In this document: in pieces, positions 1 to 6,770 of the stretch | How positions within the stretch are numbered: the stretch's first letter is position 1 | How the letters are laid out: each line of letters opens with the position of its first letter | Assembly (NCBI GenBank): GCA_028282595.1 | Contig: JANQHQ010000044.1 | Span: forward strand, 1 to 38,655 | Origin: Chlorobium sp. | GTDB lineage: Bacteria > Bacteroidota > Chlorobiia > Chlorobiales > Chlorobiaceae | DNA: 38,655 nucleotides | Reading direction: 5' to 3' | Made by a program: the position numbers and the translations under genes | The notes under the pieces: model-generated | What the model was told of the DNA's origin: nothing | The model's input: only the letters and a program-made list of their open reading frames with translations | Databases searched by the model: none

Positions 1-161
1 GAACCCCGATGTTATCTTTCGGAGGTCGGGATCGGGTTTCGGAATCGAATGTATTTCTTTACGGTAACAGGTGGTGTGTACAGCTTAAAAACTGTCAACC
101 TTTTTCAGGACGACTCAGGTTCATTTTGACTTTTCCCTTTTGACCTTTGCCCTCTCTCCCC
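1..161. other. Non-coding stretch downstream of bchL
   Basis: No convincing gene, RNA or terminator is visible between the window edge and the bchL stop codon. Short open frames here have no recognisable protein character. Read on the minus strand this is the 3' trailer of the bchNBL transcript. It contains purine-rich stretches but no stem followed by a T-run. Confidence 0.5.
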
Positions 162-989
162 CTACTGCCATCCTCCGACGATCTCGAAGATATCGCGGTC
201 GCCGATCGGTACCGGAACGGAAGCCGTGGGCTCCTCGGAAAGCAGAAACTGCGCAATTTCGTTGTAGGGTTTGATGCACTCCTCCTTGTCGGGGCCGTCC
301 TCCATCTGGAAGAGGGTTTTACCGGCAAAGCGGCTCTTGCGGATCATTTCGTGATAGGGGACCCTCGCAAGCAGCTTGGTGCCGACCTTGTCGGCGAACT
401 GCTCCAGCATGTTGGTGCCGCCGCCTTTCTGGTAGTCCACGCGGTTGGCGACGATACCGGCGAGCTGAACGTTGTACCGGGTGCTTTTCTGCTCGATCGC
501 CATACAGAGACGGTTCGCGGCGAAGATGCTGTCGAAGTCGTTGGTGGCGATGATGACCGCGTAGTCGGCGTAGTTCAACGGGGCGCTGAAGCCGCCGCAG
601 ACGACGTCGCCGAGCACGTCGAACAGGATGACATCGTACCGGTCGTACAGACCGAGCTCCTGGAGCAGCTTGACGGCTTCGCCGACGACATAGCCGCCGC
701 AGCCGCTTCCGGCGGGAGGGCCTCCCGCTTCGAGAGCATGAATGCCCGCAAAACCGACCTCGATGATATCCTCCTCGGTCAGCTCCTCATGATGAAAATC
801 CACTTCCTCGAGAGCTTCGATAACGGTTTGCTGCAACGTGCCGGTAAGGGGAAACGTGCTGTCGTGCTTCGGATCGCAGCCGATCTGAAGCACTTTGGCC
901 CCCTGCAGGGCGAGCGCGGCGGAAATATTGGCGGTGGTTGTACTTTTACCGATTCCCCCTTTCCCGTAAACAGCCAGGATTAAACTCAT
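162..989 (-). CDS. bchL: Light-independent protochlorophyllide reductase, iron-sulfur ATP-binding subunit BchL
   Basis: This is the ATP-dependent reductase component of dark-operative protochlorophyllide reductase, a nitrogenase-like enzyme that reduces ring D of protochlorophyllide in (bacterio)chlorophyll synthesis. The BchL homodimer passes electrons to the BchN-BchB catalytic core. The 275-residue protein has a NifH-type P-loop near residues 9-18 (GKGGIGKSTT). The two cysteines that hold the inter-subunit [4Fe-4S] cluster are Cys97 (GSGCGGY) and Cys131 (DVVCGGF). The length is normal for the family. It is the last gene of bchN-bchB-bchL, 38 bp after bchB, and should be cotranscribed. No overlapping gene or terminator is seen downstream. 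The assignment rests on whole-protein similarity and intact motifs. Confidence 0.98.
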   Translation of the reverse strand: MSLILAVYGKGGIGKSTTTANISAALALQGAKVLQIGCDPKHDSTFPLTGTLQQTVIEALEEVDFHHEELTEEDIIEVGFAGIHALEAGGPPAGSGCGGYVVGEAVKLLQELGLYDRYDVILFDVLGDVVCGGFSAPLNYADYAVIIATNDFDSIFAANRLCMAIEQKSTRYNVQLAGIVANRVDYQKGGGTNMLEQFADKVGTKLLARVPYHEMIRKSRFAGKTLFQMEDGPDKEECIKPYNEIAQFLLSEEPTASVPVPIGDRDIFEIVGGWQ

Positions 990-1027
990 GATGACAACCC
1001 AGTGTTGATAATAAATTACAGAGACAT

Positions 1028-2617
1028 CTATCCGCCCAGGGCTTCCTTGGCCTGCTTGAAAAGGTCGCCGGTAACGTTCTCGGCGCCGTTCTCGCGAGCG
1101 AAATTTTCGGTATTCTTCCGCACTTTCTTGCGGACGAAAAACGGTACTTTCCGCAGCATCTCCTCGGCGTCCGGAGTCCAGACCATGCCGCCGTCCGCCG
1201 CCTGACCGGAAGCGTTTTCCGCCGCGCCTTCCGCCGAAACCGACGAAACCGGAACCCCTTCGTCGGCCGAGTGTACCGCTTCGTCGTATTCGAGACCGGC
1301 GTCGCCGAAGAAATCGATCAGATGTTTTTCAAGGCCGAGCTTGCAGGAGGTGTAGACCCTGTCGGCAAGAACGTCTGCACCCTCGAACCCGAGAACGGGG
1401 TAGTAGCCGAGCAGATGGTTCTCGATATGCGTCGGGGTCGAGACGACCATGCACGGCACGTCGAGCTTGCGGCAACTGTGCCGCTCCATCTGCGTGCCGC
1501 AGACCAGTTCCGGCATCTCGTCCTCGATCTTCCTGGAAACCTCCTGAAACTTGTCGGTGACCATCAGCGGTTCGGGAAGATAGCCTTCAAGCTGTTCGTC
1601 GACCCAGTCGGCCATCCTGGAAAGATAGGTGCCGGCCCCGATGATCTGCATGCCGAGTTCGTCCTTGAGGAACCTGACCATGCCGACGGTATGCGTCGCG
1701 TCCCCGAAGACGAAGGCGCGCTTGTTGCTGAAACTCTCCATGTCGGCCGTGCGCGCGAACCACGGCACGCCGCTCGGCGCGCTCATGCCGTCGAGCGAGA
1801 ATTCGGTAAGATCGGGCATGGAAAGCGGAGCGATGCCTTTTTCGGCGGCGATCGCGTTGAGCTGTTCGAGAAGATCGCGTATCCATGCAAGCGTGGGATT
1901 GACGCCTATGGGTGCTCCGGCAAGCGTGGGCATGCCGAACTTTTCACGAAGGTATTCGGCCGCGCCGGGACCCATCTCGCGGTAGGGCACGATGTTTACC
2001 CACGCAGCGGGCAGCCTGCGGAGATCGCCCATCCCCGCGCCCCAGGGCGCAACGACGTTGACCTCGACCCCGAGTGTTCCGAGAATCCTGCGGAGACTGG
2101 TCAGGTCGGAACGGAGATGGAAGCCGAGCGAGGTAAACCCGAGAAGGTTCACGCTGGGTTTTTCCGTCATGGTCTGCTCTTCGGCCGCACGTTTGACGAG
2201 CTCGGTGAACAGTCCTTCGGCCGCTTCGTGCTCCTGGACCCTGAACGGGTTGACGTCGTAGACGAGAATCTTGTCGAAATCGACGGCGGAGTGCTTCGAG
2301 AGCTGACCGAGGTCCTCCTGGAGAAGGGCCGTGCTGCAGCTCGGCGCAACCACGATCATCTCCGGATTGTAGTGCTTCTCGACCTGTTCGAGCGTTCCGG
2401 GAAGCCGCGAAACACCCCTGGCCAGGTCCTGTCCCCTGACCACGCTGATGGAGAGCTGCGGAAACTCCGGCGTTCTTTCCAGCATGGTATAGGTTGCGGT
2501 GATATAGTCGTCTCCCTGGGGGGCGTGGTAGACCGTATGCACATCCTTCATACTGTTGGTCACACGGCTGATCCCGTGCAGGGCCGTTCCCTCATAGAGC
2601 CAGAAAGCTAAACGCAT
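1028..2617 (-). CDS. bchB: Light-independent protochlorophyllide reductase subunit BchB
   Basis: This is one of the two subunits of the catalytic core of dark-operative protochlorophyllide reductase, related to nitrogenase NifK. The 529-residue protein begins MRLAFWLYEG. Asp36 sits in HAPQGDDY; in structurally characterised BchN-BchB this aspartate is the unusual fourth ligand of the NB [4Fe-4S] cluster. The C-terminal roughly 50 residues (WTPDAEEMLRKVPFFVRKKV onward) form the conserved PCP_red domain. Before it lies a low-complexity Ala/Ser/Glu linker of about 30 residues. The gene lies 75 bp after bchN and 38 bp before bchL on the same strand, the order known in green sulfur bacteria. It is intact. 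Confidence 0.98.
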   Translation of the reverse strand: MRLAFWLYEGTALHGISRVTNSMKDVHTVYHAPQGDDYITATYTMLERTPEFPQLSISVVRGQDLARGVSRLPGTLEQVEKHYNPEMIVVAPSCSTALLQEDLGQLSKHSAVDFDKILVYDVNPFRVQEHEAAEGLFTELVKRAAEEQTMTEKPSVNLLGFTSLGFHLRSDLTSLRRILGTLGVEVNVVAPWGAGMGDLRRLPAAWVNIVPYREMGPGAAEYLREKFGMPTLAGAPIGVNPTLAWIRDLLEQLNAIAAEKGIAPLSMPDLTEFSLDGMSAPSGVPWFARTADMESFSNKRAFVFGDATHTVGMVRFLKDELGMQIIGAGTYLSRMADWVDEQLEGYLPEPLMVTDKFQEVSRKIEDEMPELVCGTQMERHSCRKLDVPCMVVSTPTHIENHLLGYYPVLGFEGADVLADRVYTSCKLGLEKHLIDFFGDAGLEYDEAVHSADEGVPVSSVSAEGAAENASGQAADGGMVWTPDAEEMLRKVPFFVRKKVRKNTENFARENGAENVTGDLFKQAKEALGG

Positions 2618-2692
2618 GCTTTGATTTCTTTGATTTGCAGTTGCTTCGACCGTCCCCCATCACGCAGCGGAGGGACCGGCCGAAACCTCCGG

Positions 2693-3958
2693 TCACGCCT
2701 CCGCGCTCGGCATCACGCCCTTCATCCAGATCGATTCGTCGAACTCCGGCAGATGTTCCCGGCGCTTGATCGGCGAAACGAAAAGGTTGGCGAGCGTAAA
2801 CACGCCCGACCAGCTGTGGATCGGCATGAGGGTGAACTCCATGCTCCACTTGACGATAAAACCGTTGCCGACAAAGGGGTTCGCGGTCATCAGCGAGGTG
2901 ACGATCATATCGGGCCTCGATTCCCTGATCTCTTCGAGCTGGCGATGGAAATTCGGCTGCTCGACGATGCGCACGCCTTCGAGCGCCTCGAGCTCGCGGG
3001 CATGGAACTTCTTGTTGATATAGGCGCTGCTGCACTCGACCACGTCGGCCCCCGCGTTTTTGAGGAAACGGGCGAGCGGAAGCTCCATCATGGTATCGGC
3101 GGTCAGAAAAACGCGCTTGCCTTTCAGCATGGCGGTCTGTTCGCCGATTCTCTCCCACGCCGCCTGTTCCCGCTCGCGGAGATCGACTGTGATGCCGAAC
3201 ATCGCAGCCAAGTCTTCCCAGAACACCCTGGTGCCTGTCGGGCCGAAGGGAAACAGCGAACGCAGAACCTGCACGCCCCTCTCCCTGTTGAGGCGCGACA
3301 CGATTCTCGCCAGGTAGGGCTGTATCGGCGCGATCACGGTATCGGGCCCTATCGCCGGCAACCGGTCGAAACGGCTTTCCGGCAAAAATCCGCCCACCTT
3401 CATGCCGAGTTCCTCGGCTTCCGAACGCAGATCGTCGGCAATGGAATCGTTTACCGAACCGACGAACACGACGCTCTTTTCACCGGCCGGAGCTTCGGGA
3501 CAGAACGGCACGAGAGCCTGAAGGACCGAATCCTCGGCCTGCGAGAAGTTGAACGAAAGTCCGCTTGCCGGCACGAAAAGCACCGGAAGCTCGGGAGTGC
3601 TGAGCGAATGCGCCAGCCCCCTGAAATCGATCTTCATGACTTCGGGAGTGCAGGAGGAGAGCAGAAAGATCACCGAAGGGTGGTGATCGGCCTTGATTTC
3701 CGCGATCACTTCGTCAAGTTTCGGATCGTGACGGGAAAGGTCGCCCTCTTCGATCATGGCGATGCCGAACCTCGGTTTGGCGAACACCATCATCCCCAGC
3801 GCGTTCTGCAGAAAATGGGCGCAGGTGTGGGTTCCGAGAATGAGGAAAAAGCTGTCTTTAATTTTCTGGTAGAGCCAGCCGACACAGGCAAGGCCGCAAA
3901 AACTGTGGGTAACGTTGTCTTCCTTGACAATCTGGGCGCAGCCCGGAACTGACATCAT
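2693..3958 (-). CDS. bchN: Light-independent protochlorophyllide reductase subunit BchN
   Basis: This NifD-like subunit pairs with BchB to bind protochlorophyllide and the NB cluster. An open frame extends further upstream. The start at 3958 (or the adjacent ATG at 3955) is preferred because AGGAGGAG lies a few bases before ATGATG and because family members begin with xVPGCAQIVKED. Counting from 3958 the product is 421 residues. The three cluster cysteines are visible as Cys21 (SFCGL), Cys46 (HTCAHF) and Cys103 (SSCTPE). The C-terminus keeps the conserved SWSGVFTLANLF region. It is the first gene of bchNBL. Its leader, including the ribosome binding site and start codon, is duplicated at 6172-6360. 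Confidence 0.97.
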   Translation of the reverse strand: MMSVPGCAQIVKEDNVTHSFCGLACVGWLYQKIKDSFFLILGTHTCAHFLQNALGMMVFAKPRFGIAMIEEGDLSRHDPKLDEVIAEIKADHHPSVIFLLSSCTPEVMKIDFRGLAHSLSTPELPVLFVPASGLSFNFSQAEDSVLQALVPFCPEAPAGEKSVVFVGSVNDSIADDLRSEAEELGMKVGGFLPESRFDRLPAIGPDTVIAPIQPYLARIVSRLNRERGVQVLRSLFPFGPTGTRVFWEDLAAMFGITVDLREREQAAWERIGEQTAMLKGKRVFLTADTMMELPLARFLKNAGADVVECSSAYINKKFHARELEALEGVRIVEQPNFHRQLEEIRESRPDMIVTSLMTANPFVGNGFIVKWSMEFTLMPIHSWSGVFTLANLFVSPIKRREHLPEFDESIWMKGVMPSAEA

Positions 3959-4140
3959 GAAGATTCTCCTCCTAAAGATTTCCTGCCGCCGCACCCCTTC
4001 GGTAAAAACGCGAATACCGCCGCAGATTCTCCACCGTCAAGCTTTAAATAGTAAGAAGGGAAGATACGAATAATAGGCACAAATGAAAACCGCCGAAACG
4101 CCCGGACAGGGCGGCCCGGAAGGGCGGTCACAGCGGGCCG
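3950..4140. repeat. Direct repeat copy A: bchN leader region
   Basis: This 191-bp block is nearly identical to 6172-6360 in the same orientation. It covers the bchN start codon, ribosome binding site, putative promoter and upstream DNA. The upstream part holds two small GC-rich hairpins: CGCCC/GGGCG at 4099-4103/4109-4113 and GCCC/GGGC at 4114-4117/4122-4125. Weaker similarity continues beyond 4140 to about 4412. This is the functional copy because bchN follows it. Confidence 0.9.
4011..4040 (-). promoter_or_regulatory. Putative bchN promoter
   Basis: On the minus strand TTGACG (4040-4035) and TATTCG (4016-4011) are separated by 18 bp, a sigma70-like arrangement about 50 bp before the bchN start. 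The same pair with the same spacing is kept in the duplicate at 6231-6260. There is no transcript evidence, and promoter consensus in green sulfur bacteria is poorly defined. Confidence 0.35.
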
Positions 4141-4460
4141 GAAAACGGTTCGGACAGGGAAACGATAACGCGCCTGCACGCAAGGCTTTGCATCATCTCC
4201 GCAACACGAACCGGCAACTCAAAGCACCCGCCTCCTGCACGACAGAGATGCGCTCGAAATCGCGCATCGTACTATCGGGAACCGGGTGAGATGGTGGTAA
4301 GCGTTACGCCGGAGTGATAAAGGCAATGAGAGCGGTGAGAATGAAGAGACTGACTAACTCGCATCTCTTGTTTTTTACGAACGTTGTGGCGAGATTATGA
4401 AGGGATACACAGATGCGATACTTTTCACGTAAACCGTATAATTATCTTTCCTTTCTTACA
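4141..4460. other. Non-coding left part of the accessory island, with an attC-like hairpin
   Basis: No credible gene is seen between repeat copy A and the RDD gene. Compared with the DNA after copy B, this stretch looks like the same sequence carrying about 150 extra bases, roughly 4193-4362. The shared flanks are CAAGGCTTTGCA on the left and CTTGTTTTTTA followed by GTTGTG on the right. The extra segment holds a perfect 7-bp hairpin (4247-4253 with 4262-4268), outer arms CACCCG/CGGGTG (4225-4230, 4283-4288) and GTTACGC at 4303-4309. Together these resemble a long integron attC site with a poor left core. Confidence 0.45.
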
Positions 4461-4922
4461 ATGAACCAGCAACCAACCAGTGAATCTAACGAAGCAACCC
4501 GGTTCGGGGGCTTCTGGATACGAGTCGGAGCTCACTTTATCGATTCAGTAGTTATGCTCATCCCAGTTTTGCTTATCTCGTTTCTGTTTCGTTCCGTGAA
4601 CCCCGCAGCTAACGAAACGGAACAAACAATCATAGAGTTTATGGACTTCATTCTGTCTCTACTTGTTTGGTGGATATATTTTGCTGTCTTGCATTCCTCC
4701 AAATGGCAGGCGTCTGTCGGGAAAAAAGCGGTTGGATTGAAAGTTGTTGACGAGAACGGGAATCGCATTTCGTTTGGCAGAGCTACCGGACGATATTTCG
4801 CTGACTTCCTTTCCGCGTTGATTCTTTTTATCGGATACATGATGGTCGGATGGACAAAAAAGAAACAGGGGCTTCACGATATGATTGCAGGAACTTATGT
4901 CATAAGGTCAGAAAATGCCTGA
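4461..4922 (+). CDS. RDD-family small membrane protein (probable gene cassette)
   Basis: The product is a small integral membrane protein of the RDD family, whose molecular role is mostly unknown; some members affect ion or osmotic tolerance. From the ATG at 4461 it has 153 residues. The RDD signature is RFGGFWIRVGAHFIDS near the N-terminus. Three hydrophobic spans follow (about VVMLIPVLLISFLF, DFILSLLVWWIYFAVL and FLSALILFIGYMMVGW). A conserved GKKAVGLKVVD segment lies between the second and third. An in-frame ATG at 4413, with a GAAGGGA upstream, would add 16 residues lacking family character. The TGA stop overlaps an attC-like core (GCCTGAC, 4917-4923), as in integron cassettes. The composition is AT-richer than that of the neighbouring bch genes. 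Confidence 0.8.
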   Translation: MNQQPTSESNEATRFGGFWIRVGAHFIDSVVMLIPVLLISFLFRSVNPAANETEQTIIEFMDFILSLLVWWIYFAVLHSSKWQASVGKKAVGLKVVDENGNRISFGRATGRYFADFLSALILFIGYMMVGWTKKKQGLHDMIAGTYVIRSENA

Positions 4923-4972
4923 CAACGCGCTCCAGCGGACGGGCTATCGCCGCCGCTGAGCCTGGTCGGGAA
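4917..4972 (+). other. Worn integron attC-like site after the RDD gene
   Basis: GCCTGAC (4917-4923) resembles the R'' core and overlaps the RDD stop codon. It is followed by an imperfect inverted repeat: GCTC (4929-4932), one unpaired C (4933) and AGCGG (4934-4938), pairing with CCGCT (4953-4957) and GAGC (4958-4961). A stem with a single extrahelical base in the left arm is a hallmark of attC. The expected right core is degraded; GTCGGGA at 4966-4972 pairs only partly with GCCTGAC. Confidence 0.6.
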
Positions 4973-4993
4973 ATAGGAAACAGGAAAAACCGG

Positions 4994-5269
4994 CATTCCA
5001 CGAGGGCACGGCTGGATGCGCCGGGAACGTTGCATCATGTGATAATCCGGGGAACCGAGAAGGGAGCAATCGTTCGGGCAGCAGGAAAAGGCGATTGCCC
5101 GCGACAAGAAAAGAGTCGACCGAGAAGTCTGTCCATGAATACGGATTGTCGATTGCTGAAAAAGGCGAGGGTGCAAGTAAGCTTTTGCAGGAGGCTAAGA
5201 TCGGCGCAATCACCTTTGGACTTTAGCTGGCGGAACATTCTTGCTTGCGCGCCTGGTTTTTCCCCTAAC
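4994..5269 (+). pseudogene. Remnant of REP-associated tyrosine transposase (RAYT, Y1 transposase)
   Basis: The frame beginning near 5000 encodes ARLDAPGTLHHVIIRG, the characteristic N-terminal start of a subfamily of REP-associated Y1-type transposases. Similarity is lost shortly afterwards. The His-x-His catalytic motif and the active-site tyrosine region are absent. Further on, frames such as HEYGLSIAEKGEG may be a shifted C-terminal remnant, but this is weaker. A full gene would be about 600-900 bp, so this is an internally deleted, frameshifted relic that cannot encode an active enzyme. It lies directly after the attC-like site and before the GT11 gene, and marks past mobile-element activity in the island. 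Confidence 0.65.
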
Positions 5270-5290
5270 TGAAAAGTTGTCCGATAATCG

Positions 5291-6142
5291 ATGATCATTT
5301 TTTTTGAGCATGGGCGTTTGGGAAACCAACTGTTTCAGTATGCCGCGCTGAAAACTTTCTTTCCGAAAGAAAACGTCGTCCTGTTCGGTTTCGAAGATTT
5401 AGATGAAATTATTGAGCCTGTTGATGCCAAGCTGATTAAAAGAAGCGACCTGCCCCGTTGGCTTCCTTTTGGTCTGGCGCGTCGTTTTTTTTCTTTTCTG
5501 GCGGGTGTTTATTTGATCGGCTCAGTGTGGGAGAAAAGAAATCCGGCCGCATACGAATTAGAATCAAGCCGAGGCCTCATTTTCGGGGTCAAGTTGCTTC
5601 AGTCTTCATTTTTCCAACACTCGACTCTGACAAAAAGATTAAAACCGGATTTTGAGGTCCGAGAACATCATAAACAGAAAGCAAGGACATGGATTTCTCG
5701 AAATTTGGCAGGGCAAAATCAAGAGAATTTCGTATTCGTCCATATTCGCCGTGGAGACTATCTGCACTGGCCGAGTCGGGACAATCCGGCCGTTTTGGAC
5801 CTGAAGTGGTATTTGAGGGCAATGGATCGAATTAAAGCAAAAATCAAACACCCACAGTTTATTATTATTACGGATGATGTTTTCTACGCCAGAGACGTGT
5901 TTTCCAGTCGGGACGACCTCGTTATTTCAGAAAGTAGTCCGTACGTTGATTTTGCTTTGATGGGCGAGTGCCCGCACGGCATCCTCTCTGCCAGCTCTTT
6001 TGCCTGGTGGGGCGCATGGTTCTCGAGACAAAAACACCAAGATCAAAGCATTTATCTTGCCCCAAAATACTGGAGCGGGCATCGCGCCAATCGTTGGTTT
6101 CCCGAAGGATTTATTTCAGATTGGATTACATACATCGAATGA
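5291..6142 (+). CDS. Glycosyltransferase family 11 (alpha-1,2-fucosyltransferase-like)
   Basis: The predicted role is transfer of fucose (or a related sugar) from GDP-fucose onto a surface glycan such as an O-antigen. The 283-residue protein carries the GT11 hallmarks. These are GRLGNQLFQYAA near residues 9-20, VHIRRGDYLHW in the middle (the HxRRGD donor-binding motif), and ASSFAWWGAWFS toward the C-terminus. It has no signal peptide or clear membrane span, which suits a cytoplasmic or membrane-associated enzyme. No strong ribosome binding site precedes the ATG. The gene is AT-rich compared with the backbone and lies between two copies of the bchN leader repeat, suggesting transfer. The acceptor cannot be deduced, and fucose specificity is inferred from the family. 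Confidence 0.88.
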   Translation: MIIFFEHGRLGNQLFQYAALKTFFPKENVVLFGFEDLDEIIEPVDAKLIKRSDLPRWLPFGLARRFFSFLAGVYLIGSVWEKRNPAAYELESSRGLIFGVKLLQSSFFQHSTLTKRLKPDFEVREHHKQKARTWISRNLAGQNQENFVFVHIRRGDYLHWPSRDNPAVLDLKWYLRAMDRIKAKIKHPQFIIITDDVFYARDVFSSRDDLVISESSPYVDFALMGECPHGILSASSFAWWGAWFSRQKHQDQSIYLAPKYWSGHRANRWFPEGFISDWITYIE

Positions 6143-6171
6143 AAAAACAAAAGATAGGGGACATCCTATAG

Positions 6172-6360
6172 TGACATCATGAAGATTCTCCTTCTAAAGA
6201 TTTGCCGCCGCATTCCTTCGGTAAAACCCTTGAATACCGCCGCAGATTCTCCACCGTCAAGCTTTAAATAGTAAGAAGGGGAGATACGAATAATAGGCAC
6301 AAATGAAAGCCGGTGAAACGCCCGGACAGGGCGGCCCGGAAGGGCGGTTGTTGCGGGCCG
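6172..6360. repeat. Direct repeat copy B: orphan duplicate of the bchN leader
   Basis: This 189-bp block is nearly identical to 3950-4140, including the ribosome binding site, the ATGATG start codons, the putative promoter and the small GC-rich hairpins. Here the start codons lead only into a four-codon frame (MMSL, then stop) on the minus strand. The identity stops abruptly at 6172. Any transcript would run antisense through the GT11 gene. Confidence 0.9.
6231..6260 (-). promoter_or_regulatory. Duplicated putative bchN promoter, antisense to the GT11 gene
   Basis: TTGACG (6260-6255) and TATTCA (6236-6231) on the minus strand keep the 18-bp spacing of the element before bchN. With no bchN behind it, any activity would make an RNA antisense to the glycosyltransferase gene. 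Activity is inferred only from conservation. Confidence 0.3.
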
Positions 6361-6593
6361 AGAGGAAGTGCGAATACGGGCAGAACGGATTACTGCAAGA
6401 ACTCATCTGTGGACAAGGCTTTGCAGTCCCAAATGCTTGTTTTTTAGGGAGTTGTGACGAAATTATTAAGAGATATCGAGGCAAGATAAATTTCATTGCA
6501 AATATTTGTAAGCAGATTTCGAGAGCGACATACTACAGGTTTCTGAAATCTGGAGTAATAATGATGATCGAAAGTTATGCGGCAACCGCATAA
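6303..6593 (+). CDS. Possible short ORF, doubtful
   Basis: A 96-codon frame begins inside repeat copy B. Its first third is repeat DNA read in frame and is probably not protein. The C-terminal half (KRYRGKINFIANICKQIS, then RATYYRFLKSGVIMM) looks more protein-like, with basic and aromatic residues. It might be the remains of a small cassette gene starting near 6451, where GTTGTGACG resembles a cassette boundary. No domain is recognised. It ends GCATAA, similar to the GCATAAC core that overlaps the oxidase stop codon. It may equally be non-coding. Confidence 0.25.
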   Translation: MKAGETPGQGGPEGRLLRAERKCEYGQNGLLQELICGQGFAVPNACFLGSCDEIIKRYRGKINFIANICKQISRATYYRFLKSGVIMMIESYAATA

Positions 6594-6770
6594 GGATGAT
6601 AACAGACATCAAAACCTATCCAAGGGCAGAAGGAATGCTCATGTTCGATGCTGACACAAGGTGTTTTTGCGGTATATTTTGGTTGAGGTGTAAGACACCC
6701 TGTAATAGAGATAATAATTAATGTTGGGCCCATTACGCAGTACGTATTTGCGGGCAGGAGAGAGTTGAGG
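6361..6770. other. Sparse region between repeat copy B and the zinc-ribbon cassette
   Basis: The first part (to about 6480) is weakly similar to DNA upstream of the RDD gene. The segment 6451-6593 could encode a short peptide and is listed separately. A perfect 8-bp inverted repeat with a CAA loop (TTATGCGG, 6575-6582, with 6586-6593) overlaps that frame's stop codon. From 6594 to 6722 nothing recognisable is seen. GTTGGGC at 6723-6729 is the left end of the next cassette. Confidence 0.45.

Noticed and set aside
2621..3952. A 443-codon open frame opposite bchN
   Set aside because: It overlaps bchN entirely and lacks any protein-like features; bchN itself is unmistakable.
4850..5272. A 140-codon plus-strand ORF as an intact gene
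   Set aside because: It begins inside the RDD gene in another frame, and its only recognisable part is the RAYT N-terminal signature; it was treated as a pseudogene.
3950..6360. Insertion sequence or transposon bounded by the 190-bp direct repeats
   Set aside because: The repeats are direct, not terminal inverted repeats. They contain the bchN leader, and no intact transposase lies between them; only a Y1-type relic is present, whose family does not make long repeats.
6686..6699. Hairpin GGTGT-AAG-ACACC as a terminator
   Set aside because: The stem is only five base pairs with no T-run following; it is within chance expectation for an AT-rich gap.
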